Shown: positions 13,942 through 20,702 of the stretch, in pieces | How positions within the stretch are numbered: the stretch's first letter is position 1 | How the letters are laid out: each line of letters begins with the position of its first letter | DNA from: JAZLGI01 sp045616225 | GTDB taxonomy: Bacteria; Spirochaetota; Spirochaetia; Sphaerochaetales; Sphaerochaetaceae | NCBI GenBank assembly: GCA_045616225.1 | Contig: JAZLGI010000123.1 | Coordinates: forward strand, 1 to 20,702 | Direction of reading: 5' to 3' | Length of the DNA stretch: 20,702 nt | Program-made: the position numbers and the translations under genes | The notes under the pieces: generated by a model | Seen by the model: the letters and a program-made list of their open reading frames with translations, nothing else | Told to the model about the DNA's origin: nothing | Database searches by the model: none

Positions 13942-15393
13942 TTATTCTGCTCTTGCCAGAATTGCAGATGCATGATGTCCAATATGAGACTCCAAAAGAT
14001 TGTAATAGTCTTCCCTGAATTCTCTCCAAAGATCATATAATCTGTCTTTGAATAAATACTTTCCGTCTTTCTTTTCATTTAAAATGAGACCATAGGTAAT
14101 ATGAATAAGCTGTCTGGCATCATTGTTTTTAAACAAGTCTGCCAATTCATTGTCCTTTAAAGAATCTACAGCAGGTATTTTTTCAATATCAGTAGTTACG
14201 TGATAATACTTTCTGGCTTCATCAAAAACAGAAAGAGCATACTTATGAACTTCTCTGTATAAAGAAGGATCTTTGATTGCAACAAGTTTCATTGCTTCAA
14301 GCCAGTTTGTTCCTGCAGTTTTCAGATGAAATCTACCTCTTGTCTCTTTCCCTACAGAAGGGAATACAGAGAACTTATCTGACCCGCTGTGGACACTTAT
14401 CTTGTAACCGAAGAATCTCGCTATTCCTGCATGAATCTTCATTTCTTCTGCAAACTGTTTCAAATCACCTACATAATCAATTCCCTTTTGAAATTCTCCG
14501 CAGAACCTAGGAGCAACTGTTGCAATATTCACGTTTCGTCTTACAAGTTCGTTTGCAACAAAGAAATGTTGTTGAGGAAGTGTTGGTGTAAGAGTTTCAT
14601 CAATGGAAACTTCAAAGTCTGCAAGCTGTTCATTATTCTTGCAAACCACATTTTTGAAAATGTATTCTGCATGATCAAGAGCTTTAGAATATGTCAGGAC
14701 AGTTCTCATAAACAAATCTTCATCAAATGAGATTTTAATTCCTTCACCAATATCAAATATCTTATTCAAGTACAAATCTTCAAATACTTTGTTTGGCTTG
14801 TACATTGCCTTGACCTGTTCCGGCAAAAGCTTCTCAATAGAGTTGTCAATCTGTTCAGAACAATCAAGAGTAATCATTGTAAACCCGCTGGAAAGAGCAT
14901 ATTCAACTTCTTCTGCTGTCTTAACATGATCTCCGTCTGCTCCAAAACCTGTAGTAAAACCGTTTCTGAAAACTGCAAAAGTGGCACTGTCAAGAACATC
15001 TGCAAATGTTCTGTTTGTAAGGTTAAGCTCTCTTATACTCTGTTGGGACAGAATAGGTGTGATTTCCGGATATTTTCTGAAAACTCTGATATGCCCGTCT
15101 CCTGCAATACCAAGACGGTCACCTACTCCCATTGTTTTATCTCTTGTAAGAACTCTTGCAGGAGCTGTCCATGGAAAAATTGACCTTAACTTTTCTGCAT
15201 TTTGGTGGTTAAGTTCTGATAAAATCATTTTGCAGTTATAGTCTCTGCACGTAACTTCTTCACCTGCAAAACCAAGTTTTGGATTACTTACAAGTAAATC
15301 TTTCTTCCCTGCATCAACCATGAAAACTTCATCATGCTGAGATGCTTTATATACTGAAAAACTCCTTCCGTCAGTTGTATTAAATTTTTCCAT
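13942..15393 (-). CDS. uxaE: Tagaturonate epimerase UxaE
   Basis: A 483-residue protein of the UxaE family, first described in Thermotoga, which epimerises D-tagaturonate to D-fructuronate. This lets galacturonate enter the fructuronate branch and avoids the altronate route (UxaB/UxaA). Family marks visible are GDGHIRVF, GADGDH at about 151-156, and VHSGSDKFSVFPSVGKETRG with LKTAGTNWLEA. I know these as conserved in this family, but I cannot assign catalytic residues. I start at the ATG at 15393 (MEKFNTT), with AGGAGG (15404-15409) 10 bases upstream inside the end of uxaC. A TTG at 15420 is less likely. It overlaps uxaC by 14 bases, so UxaC and UxaE, consecutive enzymes, are translationally coupled. 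Confidence 0.87.
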   Translation of the reverse strand: MEKFNTTDGRSFSVYKASQHDEVFMVDAGKKDLLVSNPKLGFAGEEVTCRDYNCKMILSELNHQNAEKLRSIFPWTAPARVLTRDKTMGVGDRLGIAGDGHIRVFRKYPEITPILSQQSIRELNLTNRTFADVLDSATFAVFRNGFTTGFGADGDHVKTAEEVEYALSSGFTMITLDCSEQIDNSIEKLLPEQVKAMYKPNKVFEDLYLNKIFDIGEGIKISFDEDLFMRTVLTYSKALDHAEYIFKNVVCKNNEQLADFEVSIDETLTPTLPQQHFFVANELVRRNVNIATVAPRFCGEFQKGIDYVGDLKQFAEEMKIHAGIARFFGYKISVHSGSDKFSVFPSVGKETRGRFHLKTAGTNWLEAMKLVAIKDPSLYREVHKYALSVFDEARKYYHVTTDIEKIPAVDSLKDNELADLFKNNDARQLIHITYGLILNEKKDGKYLFKDRLYDLWREFREDYYNLLESHIGHHASAILARAE

Positions 15394-16786
15394 TTTCAAA
15401 ATACCTCCTAGCATTGTCAAAGGAAATGTCCTTGATTAACTTGCCCAAAAGCTCCATATCATTTGGAATTTCTCCGTTTTCTGCCCAATTACCAACCATA
15501 TTGCAGAGGATTCTTCTGAAATATTCAAATCTAGGATAAGAAAGAAAACTTCTTGAATCTGTAAGCATACCTATGAATCTTCCAAGAAGACCTAAATTTC
15601 CAAGAGTTTTCATCTGCTCTTCCATGCCGTCTTTGTGATCACAGAACCACCATGCACTTCCAAGTTGAATTTTTCCAGGAATTCCCGATTGGAAACAACC
15701 CATTTGTGTAGCAAGGACATAGTAATCATTTGGATTCAAAGAATATAAGACTGTCTTAGGAAGGGCATTGTCTTCTTCCATGCTGTTTAAAAAGGCAGAA
15801 AGTTTAGCACTTGAGATACTGTTAAATGTTGCATCATAACCTGTATCTGCACCCAATTCCATAAACTTGCGTTTATTGTTGTTTCTTATTGCTGCAAAAT
15901 GCAGTTGCATGACCAGATTGCGTTTTGCATAAGCTTCTCCCAAATTCTTCAGAACAAAGAATCTGTACTTTTCCCCTTCTTCAGGAGAAAGAGTTCCACC
16001 GTTCATAGCTTTCTCAAAAACGGAATTTACTTCACAAACAGAAGCCGGAGCATAAGGAGCATCCATAAGAGCGTGATCTGTTGCAAGACAACCGTTTGAA
16101 ACAAAGAAGTCAAGTCTCTTTACCAAAGCTTTAACAACATCTTCTGCATTTTTAATATCAACACCGGAGGCTGATGCAAGCTTCTTTATATATTCAACAA
16201 AGCCTTCTGCATCTATGTTTATTGCTTTGTCAGGTCTAAAAGAAGGAATAACCTTTGTTTTTGTTTTATCTTTTACCTGTATGTGATATTCAAGAGAATC
16301 TGCAGGATCATCTGTAGTTCCCACTGCATAAACGTTGAATTTATCAAAAATTCCAAAGACACTTAAGTCCTTGTTTTCTTTGAGTTGTCTGTTACACTCG
16401 TCATAGATACTTCTTGCGTTTTTCAAACACAAAGGTGCTGTAATCCCAAAATATCTCTGAAGTTCAAGGTGTGTCCAATGATAAAGAGGATTACCTATTG
16501 CAACTTCCATTGTCTCTGCCCATGCTTTAAATCTATCCCAAGGATCTGAGATATCTTCTATTGCAAATCCGTTTGCTCTTATGGCTCTCCATTTATAGTG
16601 GTCTCCAAATGTCCTGTTTCCCAACCACACTTCGGAAATGTTGTTAAATCTTATATCGCCTGCAATTTCGGACGGAATCAAATGACAATGATAATCAAAA
16701 ATTGGCTGATTCTCTGCAAATTCATGATAAATTTTCCTTGCTGTAGGAGTATCAAGTAAAAACTCCTTATCCATAAAGTCTTTCAT
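15380..16786 (-). CDS. uxaC: Glucuronate/galacturonate isomerase UxaC
   Basis: A 468-residue uronate isomerase, nearly the length of E. coli UxaC (470). It converts D-galacturonate to D-tagaturonate (and D-glucuronate to D-fructuronate) in the cytoplasm. It belongs to the amidohydrolase-like TIM-barrel superfamily: the N-terminal metal motif is FDYHCHL with His33 and His35. Typical segments follow: NRTFGDHYKWRAIRANG, DPWDRFKAWAETM and, late, GKIQLGSAWWFCDHKDGM with RFIGMLTDSRSFLSYPRFEYFRR (given here as separate family marks). GAGAGGG lies about 7 bases before the ATG at 16786; a second ATG four codons on is possible. It starts 22 bases after the GH28 stop and overlaps uxaE by 14 bases. Confidence 0.95.
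   Translation of the reverse strand: MKDFMDKEFLLDTPTARKIYHEFAENQPIFDYHCHLIPSEIAGDIRFNNISEVWLGNRTFGDHYKWRAIRANGFAIEDISDPWDRFKAWAETMEVAIGNPLYHWTHLELQRYFGITAPLCLKNARSIYDECNRQLKENKDLSVFGIFDKFNVYAVGTTDDPADSLEYHIQVKDKTKTKVIPSFRPDKAINIDAEGFVEYIKKLASASGVDIKNAEDVVKALVKRLDFFVSNGCLATDHALMDAPYAPASVCEVNSVFEKAMNGGTLSPEEGEKYRFFVLKNLGEAYAKRNLVMQLHFAAIRNNNKRKFMELGADTGYDATFNSISSAKLSAFLNSMEEDNALPKTVLYSLNPNDYYVLATQMGCFQSGIPGKIQLGSAWWFCDHKDGMEEQMKTLGNLGLLGRFIGMLTDSRSFLSYPRFEYFRRILCNMVGNWAENGEIPNDMELLGKLIKDISFDNARRYFENGKI
15404..15409 (-). promoter_or_regulatory. Ribosome binding site of uxaE inside the uxaC coding end
   Basis: A perfect AGGAGG on the minus strand lies 10 bases before the ATG at 15393, within the last codons of uxaC. 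It sets the uxaE start downstream of a possible TTG at 15420. Confidence 0.7.
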
Positions 16787-16808
16787 TTACTATCCCTCTC
16801 TATGAACA

Positions 16809-18137
16809 TTACCCGTATATCACGGACTTATCTGTTCCGTTAACATTCACGTTTTCCAATTTCACATTTGCATTTCTTATTCTTACTCCACGTTCTTCTA
16901 CAAACGGAAGGCCTCTGTACATTTCTGATTTGTCAGTTGTACTTTGAGGAGCATTACTTATGCTTATGTCACAATCTCTTATTATAACATTTTCAATAAC
17001 AGATTCCGGAAGTCCCACAATAAATCCGGCAGAACTCTGACAGTCTACCGCTTTAATGTTTTCTATTAACACGTTTCTTATTGAAGGAGTTGTTGAATCT
17101 ATTGCTCTCTTTTCCAAATCAAAAGGCCATTCTTCGTTTGTTCCGCAACAGTAATACATATTAAAAGCAACAGGACACAAACAGCCTTCTATATTTATAT
17201 TGCTGATTTTTATATTCTCAATACTTCCGCCACGACCACGTCTTGTCTTGATTCGGACTCCTCTGTCCGTTCCTGTAAAGTGACAGTTTCTGAACTCTAT
17301 GTTGCTTATTCCTGCAGCCGTTTCGCTACCTATTACAACTCCACCATGAGCAGATTCCACATAGCAATCTTCAACAAGTACATCATTAGTAGGAATATTG
17401 CAAATCACCCCGTCGTGACCACTGCCGCTCTTTACACATATTCCGTCATCACCTACAGATATTCTGCAGCCTGATACTTTAACATGAGAACAGGAATCTA
17501 TATCAATAGCATCTGTATTTGGAGAATCAAACGGGTTTTTGATTACGACATCTTTAATGATAACATTCTCACTGAACGTAGGTTGCACTGTCCAACATGG
17601 AGAGTTAGTAAGTGTTACCTGGGATATCTCAACGTTTTTACAATTGTTGAATTGAACAAGAGTAGGTCTTAAGAACTGGCTCTTTCTTCCTCCCCCGCCA
17701 CCCGGTTGATTTCTGTAGTCAGGGTTAAGAGAAGCAAGTCTTTTTTCCATAGGGGAAGTAGGATCTGCATCTGCTTTCTTTTTCTCCCAAAGTTTGTCCC
17801 ACCATAATTTGCCGCTTCCGTCAAATATTCCCTCTCCGGAAATTTTAACGTTTTGAGCATTCTCGGAATAAAGACAAGGATGCATACACCAGCACCTTAC
17901 CCCTTCCCATCTTGAATAAACCGGCTCATAGAGATTCTCGTCATCTATAAATTTAATTATACATCCTTTTTGCAGATGTAAATGCGAATTGCTTTTTAAG
18001 GTAATTGGACCTGTTAGCCAAAGTCCTTCAGGAACAGTAATATAAGCTTCTTCGTTTTCAAATGCACGTTTAAAAGCTGAACTGTTATCATCAGATTCCG
18101 GACTTGCCCCAAATCTGGTTATATCTACAAACTCCAT
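16809..18137 (-). CDS. GH28 polygalacturonase, cytoplasmic exo-type
   Basis: A 442-residue right-handed beta-helix glycoside hydrolase of family 28. The four GH28 signature regions are visible: SPNTDAIDID (NTD at 207-209), VGDDGICVKSG (Asp230-Asp231), SAHGGVVIGSE (catalytic-site His264) and RGVRIKT (Arg295, Lys297). Asp209, Asp230 and Asp231 are the expected catalytic acids. There is no signal peptide with the chosen start (MEFVDITRFG), so it probably trims galacturonate from imported oligogalacturonides inside the cell. GGAGG lies about 5 bases before the ATG at 18137; a longer in-frame start at 18200 would run into the divergent gene and lacks support. The loop near residues 146-151 carries five glycines in a row. 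It leads the GH28-uxaC-uxaE unit, so the galacturonate it releases meets UxaC next. Confidence 0.92.
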   Translation of the reverse strand: MEFVDITRFGASPESDDNSSAFKRAFENEEAYITVPEGLWLTGPITLKSNSHLHLQKGCIIKFIDDENLYEPVYSRWEGVRCWCMHPCLYSENAQNVKISGEGIFDGSGKLWWDKLWEKKKADADPTSPMEKRLASLNPDYRNQPGGGGGRKSQFLRPTLVQFNNCKNVEISQVTLTNSPCWTVQPTFSENVIIKDVVIKNPFDSPNTDAIDIDSCSHVKVSGCRISVGDDGICVKSGSGHDGVICNIPTNDVLVEDCYVESAHGGVVIGSETAAGISNIEFRNCHFTGTDRGVRIKTRRGRGGSIENIKISNINIEGCLCPVAFNMYYCCGTNEEWPFDLEKRAIDSTTPSIRNVLIENIKAVDCQSSAGFIVGLPESVIENVIIRDCDISISNAPQSTTDKSEMYRGLPFVEERGVRIRNANVKLENVNVNGTDKSVIYG

Positions 18138-18151
18138 ACACCCTCCAATCC

Positions 18152-18157
18152 TATAAT
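18152..18157 (+). promoter_or_regulatory. Possible -10 element for the divergent isomerase/esterase unit
   Basis: A perfect TATAAT lies on the plus strand 32 bases before the ATG at 18190. No convincing -35 is found at normal spacing. A second candidate is TACAAT at 18177-18182, which would start transcription at or next to the ATG itself and give a leaderless mRNA. The gene has no visible ribosome binding site, which fits the second option. Weak call. Confidence 0.3.
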
Positions 18158-18168
18158 AGCTCTTCAAC

Positions 18169-18196
18169 ATTATATGTACAATTGATACAATGACAA
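18169..18196 (-). promoter_or_regulatory. Predicted sigma-70 promoter of the GH28-uxaC-uxaE unit
   Basis: On the minus strand the -35 TTGTCA (18191-18196, 5 of 6 to consensus) is followed by a 16-base spacer and a perfect -10 TATAAT (18169-18174). Transcription would start near 18162, giving a leader of about 25 bases before the ATG at 18137. The -35 overlaps the first codons of the divergent plus-strand gene. No copy of the TGAAAC/GTTTCA half-site is present here, so control may differ from the kdgK unit. Confidence 0.6.
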
Positions 18197-19083
18197 ACAT
18201 GTTGGATTTAGGATTCAGAGCTCATGATTTTGGAAAATTCACCAAAACAGAAAACCTCGCAGAAACAGTTTCTTCTTTTTTATCGCAGGCTTGTCTTCAT
18301 TTTGCACCTTATAAAGTTCTTCCCCAAACAGTAAAACCTCTTACTTGTGAATGGGCAGAAAACACTGCAAAAGTATTTACCAAATACAATATCAGAACTG
18401 CTATTCTTGGCGTTTATATTAATCCTGTTCACCCGGATGATTCCAAACGAGAAGAAGAACTCAAAGCTTTTGAAAACGGAATAGAAGTTGCACATAGTCT
18501 GGGAAATCCCATAGTAGCAACAGAAACCGGTTCACTTAACGCAAAAAATATAAGATGCGAAGAAACTTGGTCAGAGAAAAACTTCACACTCTTTCTGAAA
18601 AACGTAGAAAGGCTGCTCAAAAAAGCCGAAGAAAACAAGGTTGTCATGGCGCTGGAGGCAGTCGCAGATAAAAACACCATTGATACTCCGCAAAGAATGC
18701 TTAATGTTATGGAAACTTTTAAATCTCCAAACCTGCGTGTACTCTTTGATGCTGTCAACATCCTTCCTATTCACGGTGTAGAAAACTATTTCTCATACTA
18801 TGACAATGCAGTGGCAATGCTTAGTCCATACATAAGCTGCATGCATATAAAAGACTTTGTTTTTAAAGATTCCAATGATGAATTCCCTTTTGCCAAAGGC
18901 CCTGTAAAAAAAGGAACAATTCCTGCAGGAGAAGGCATAATGCCATGGCCTGTAATTTTTGGCATCTACAAAAAATACAACCTTTTAGAAGTTCCTATGA
19001 CAATGGAAAATTTTAATCCGGAAACCCTATCACAATCTATAAACTACGTCAAAACAGCAGCAGAGATTCAGGAGAATTCATGA
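18190..19083 (+). CDS. Sugar phosphate isomerase/epimerase-like TIM-barrel protein
   Basis: A 297-residue cytoplasmic protein of the xylose-isomerase-like TIM-barrel group (AP-endonuclease-2 fold). It begins LGFRAHDFG, the usual first strand of this group. The expected metal ligands are visible in order: Glu156 in MALEAV, Asp187 in LFDAVN, His219 in CMHIKDF and Glu273 in TMENF. Members isomerise or epimerise keto sugars and related acids; the substrate cannot be read from sequence. No ribosome binding site precedes the ATG at 18190 or the in-frame ATG at 18199, so it may be leaderless or poorly translated. It is divergent from the GH28 unit across 52 bases and overlaps the hydrolase gene by 4 bases (ATGA). 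Context suggests a sugar or uronate side product of pectin breakdown, but that is inference. Confidence 0.82.
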   Translation: MTNMLDLGFRAHDFGKFTKTENLAETVSSFLSQACLHFAPYKVLPQTVKPLTCEWAENTAKVFTKYNIRTAILGVYINPVHPDDSKREEELKAFENGIEVAHSLGNPIVATETGSLNAKNIRCEETWSEKNFTLFLKNVERLLKKAEENKVVMALEAVADKNTIDTPQRMLNVMETFKSPNLRVLFDAVNILPIHGVENYFSYYDNAVAMLSPYISCMHIKDFVFKDSNDEFPFAKGPVKKGTIPAGEGIMPWPVIFGIYKKYNLLEVPMTMENFNPETLSQSINYVKTAAEIQENS

Positions 19084-19880
19084 TTTATAAAACCATAAAA
19101 AACAGTTCCATGGATTTGACTTTATATGTCTTGTCAAATTATCCGGAAATAAACCCTGACAGAAAAAGACCTATGATTGTAATCTGTCCCGGCGGAGGTT
19201 ACCACTTTTGCTCTCAAAGAGAATCAGAATCTGTTGCTGTTAAATTCTGCTCTTTTGGATTTAACACTGCAATCTTACGATACACTTGTAACTCTCAGGA
19301 AAATCCTGACATAACCCTTTATCCAAAACCGCAACAGGAATTATCAGATGCCATTGCCTACATAAGGGAAAATGCAGATGAACTGAACACAAATCCCAAT
19401 ATGATTACTGTCATGGGATTCTCTGCCGGCGGACACTTGGCATGTTCTGTGGGATGTTTATGGGAAAAATTCAATAAAAATGCACGTCCTGACGCAATGG
19501 TTCTTTGTTACCCTGTCATAACAAGCGGTTCGTATGCACATAAGGGTTCTTTTTCAAATTTGTGCGGAAACAGAGAAGATTTAAAAGCAGAACTTTCACT
19601 TGAAAACAAAGTGACAGCAAATACACCTCAAACATTCCTCTGGCATACAGAAACAGATGCAAGTGTTCCTGTCCAAAACAGCCTATTGTTCAAAGAAGCA
19701 CTGGATAAAAATAAGATTTCAAATGAAATACATCTTTTTAACTCCGGCAAACATGGGCTTTCTCTTGCAACCAAAGAAATTTGCAATCAGAAACATTCAG
19801 AAACCAACTCAGAAGTATCTGTTTGGCCTGAACTTGTCAGAGACTGGCTGTTTAAAATCTTTGGAGACAACTGGTTTTAA
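19080..19880 (+). CDS. Alpha/beta hydrolase, probable carbohydrate esterase (BD-FAE/acetyl-esterase-like)
   Basis: A 266-residue single-domain alpha/beta hydrolase. The oxyanion-hole loop is ICPGGGYHFCS near 35-45, the nucleophile elbow GFSAGGH has Ser115, and the likely acid and base are Asp193 in TETDASVPV and His225 in GKHGLSL. This layout is that of small bacterial esterases that remove acetyl or feruloyl groups from plant polysaccharide fragments. No signal peptide is seen, so it would act on imported oligomers. Pectin is commonly acetylated, so deacetylation before GH28/GH105 attack is a reasonable role, though unproven. Its ATG overlaps the isomerase stop by 4 bases and AGGAG lies 5 bases upstream, so the two are co-translated. 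It ends 20 bases from the convergent Fic gene; no clear terminator is visible there. Confidence 0.82.
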   Translation: MIYKTIKNSSMDLTLYVLSNYPEINPDRKRPMIVICPGGGYHFCSQRESESVAVKFCSFGFNTAILRYTCNSQENPDITLYPKPQQELSDAIAYIRENADELNTNPNMITVMGFSAGGHLACSVGCLWEKFNKNARPDAMVLCYPVITSGSYAHKGSFSNLCGNREDLKAELSLENKVTANTPQTFLWHTETDASVPVQNSLLFKEALDKNKISNEIHLFNSGKHGLSLATKEICNQKHSETNSEVSVWPELVRDWLFKIFGDNWF

Positions 19881-19900
19881 AGCCACTGTCAGAAAGTAAT

Positions 19901-20702
19901 TTAGTCCCTCATTTGATGTAGTATTTCATCAGCATTTTCTTTAGAAAAGTCACTTAATTTGTATGTTCTGATTCTTTCCTTCACAAGAACAGGAACCACA
20001 AATCCATTATTTGCCAACACCGATAATCTGTTAATAACAGTTTTATTTGTAACATTAAGTTTTTTGCTTAACTCAATTGGAGAAAATTCGCCCTTGTAGT
20101 CTTTAATTAAAAGAACAAGAAGTTCTCTTTCTCTCCGTTTCAGGAATGAAATGCTTCCTTCTATTTCGTTGTTATTTGAATCTTTGACAATTTCACATAC
20201 TTTGGAAGAATAAAGTTTTACCATTCTAAGATAATACTTAATCCAGATTTCAGGGTGCGGAGGATTATTTCTTCCGTTATAATATAGTGGAGGCAATCCC
20301 ATTTGAATTGACTCGTAATACTCGTCAATATCGTACGCAAAGTATTCTTCGAGAGAGCCAATTCCATTAAATCCATAGCCATTCAAATCCAGAATATAGC
20401 CGGACAATAATCTCGCAGTTCTTCCGTTCCCATCTTCAAAAGGGTGAATAGTAACAAGTTGATAATGAACAATAGCCGCAACTATCAAAGGATGATCATC
20501 TGTATTATTAACATATTCAACTAATTCTTCTAATAATTCCGGAATTTCTGAGTATTCAGGCGGTATATATTCAGGATTTCCGGTTTCAGAATCATAAACA
20601 GCAAATAGAACGCCCGGCGGCATTGGTCCGCGCAAACCGATTTTTTCCTTCGAAGCACCTTTTTCAATATACTTTTGTACATCCAAAATTAATTTCTTTG
20701 AG
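19901..20702 (-). CDS. Fic-domain protein with C-terminal winged helix (partial, 5' end outside window)
   Basis: Fic proteins transfer AMP or another nucleotide moiety to hydroxyls of target proteins. The complete core motif HPFEDGNGRTAR is present; counting from the Asp encoded just inside the edge (20683), the motif His is near residue 80. Just before the Fic domain is the characteristic RGPMPPGVLFAVYD segment. A C-terminal winged helix-turn-helix follows (FSPIELSKKLNVTNKTVINRLSVL), suggesting DNA binding or self-regulation. The reading frame stays open to the right edge, so the N-terminal region, including any inhibitory helix, is missing from view. The nearest start-like codon, a TTG at 20686, is probably not the true start. 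It converges on the esterase gene and is likely unrelated to pectin use. No partner antitoxin gene is visible on the downstream side. Confidence 0.9.
   Translation of the reverse strand, partial: SKKLILDVQKYIEKGASKEKIGLRGPMPPGVLFAVYDSETGNPEYIPPEYSEIPELLEELVEYVNNTDDHPLIVAAIVHYQLVTIHPFEDGNGRTARLLSGYILDLNGYGFNGIGSLEEYFAYDIDEYYESIQMGLPPLYYNGRNNPPHPEIWIKYYLRMVKLYSSKVCEIVKDSNNNEIEGSISFLKRRERELLVLLIKDYKGEFSPIELSKKLNVTNKTVINRLSVLANNGFVVPVLVKERIRTYKLSDFSKENADEILHQMRD

Noticed and set aside
18138..18200. 21-codon upstream extension of GH28 that looks like a signal peptide
   Set aside because: The added residues are mildly hydrophobic, but they would cover the TATAAT promoter and the first codons of the divergent gene; the ATG at 18137 has a strong GGAGG.
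19881..19900. Possible terminator between the esterase and the Fic gene
   Set aside because: Only a short imperfect repeat (TGGTTT...AAGCCA) with no T-tract is visible; not enough to call a terminator.

Overview
The window looks like a pectin/oligogalacturonide utilisation island from an AT-rich, pectin-using anaerobe. A host-associated Treponema (Spirochaetota) is the best guess. That guess rests on the start of the large solute-binding protein (a hydrophobic signal, then a short Gly-Gly-Ser-Ser-Glu stretch), the AT-rich codon use and the gene content. It is recognition from memory, not a database result; a Lachnospiraceae-like firmicute is the main alternative.

Layout. Almost everything from 18137 down to 1 is on the minus strand. 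It splits into two probable transcription units. Unit 1 (18137 to 13942) encodes a cytoplasmic GH28 polygalacturonase, glucuronate/galacturonate isomerase UxaC and tagaturonate epimerase UxaE. Unit 2 starts at a promoter near 13882-13910 and runs off the left edge. In transcription order it holds KDG kinase, KDPG aldolase, an IclR/KdgR-like regulator, an unnamed polytopic membrane protein, permeases LplB and YtcP, a 717-residue solute-binding protein and a strong hairpin. It continues with two unnamed 4-TM proteins, a MalK-type ATPase, two more unnamed 4-TM proteins, a second MalK-type ATPase, GH105 unsaturated uronyl hydrolase, KduD and KduI (cut by the edge). Diverging from unit 1 is a two-gene plus-strand unit (18190-19880): a TIM-barrel sugar isomerase/epimerase-like protein and an alpha/beta hydrolase (esterase-like). 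A Fic-domain protein cut by the right edge converges on it and is probably unrelated.

How it works together (inference from families). Oligogalacturonides would be imported by the ABC system. GH28 would release galacturonate from saturated ends and GH105 would release unsaturated uronate. Galacturonate would go UxaC -> tagaturonate -> UxaE -> fructuronate; the following reductase and mannonate dehydratase (UxuB and UxuA type) are not in the window. The unsaturated product would go KduI -> KduD -> KDG. Both arms meet at KDG, then KdgK and KdgA yield pyruvate and glyceraldehyde-3-phosphate.

Most unusual points. (1) Four small 4-TM proteins of no family I can name alternate in pairs with two complete ATPases, giving a transporter cassette of ten tightly coupled genes. 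(2) A 37-bp symmetric array of four TGAAAC/GTTTCA half-sites lies just downstream of the predicted kdgK promoter and is a good candidate operator for the IclR regulator encoded two genes later. (3) A perfect 11-bp hairpin directly follows the binding-protein gene. No gene-free stretch exceeds 300 bases; the longest is 13816-13941, which carries the promoter and operator. I saw no tRNA, rRNA, CRISPR, insertion sequence or phage gene.
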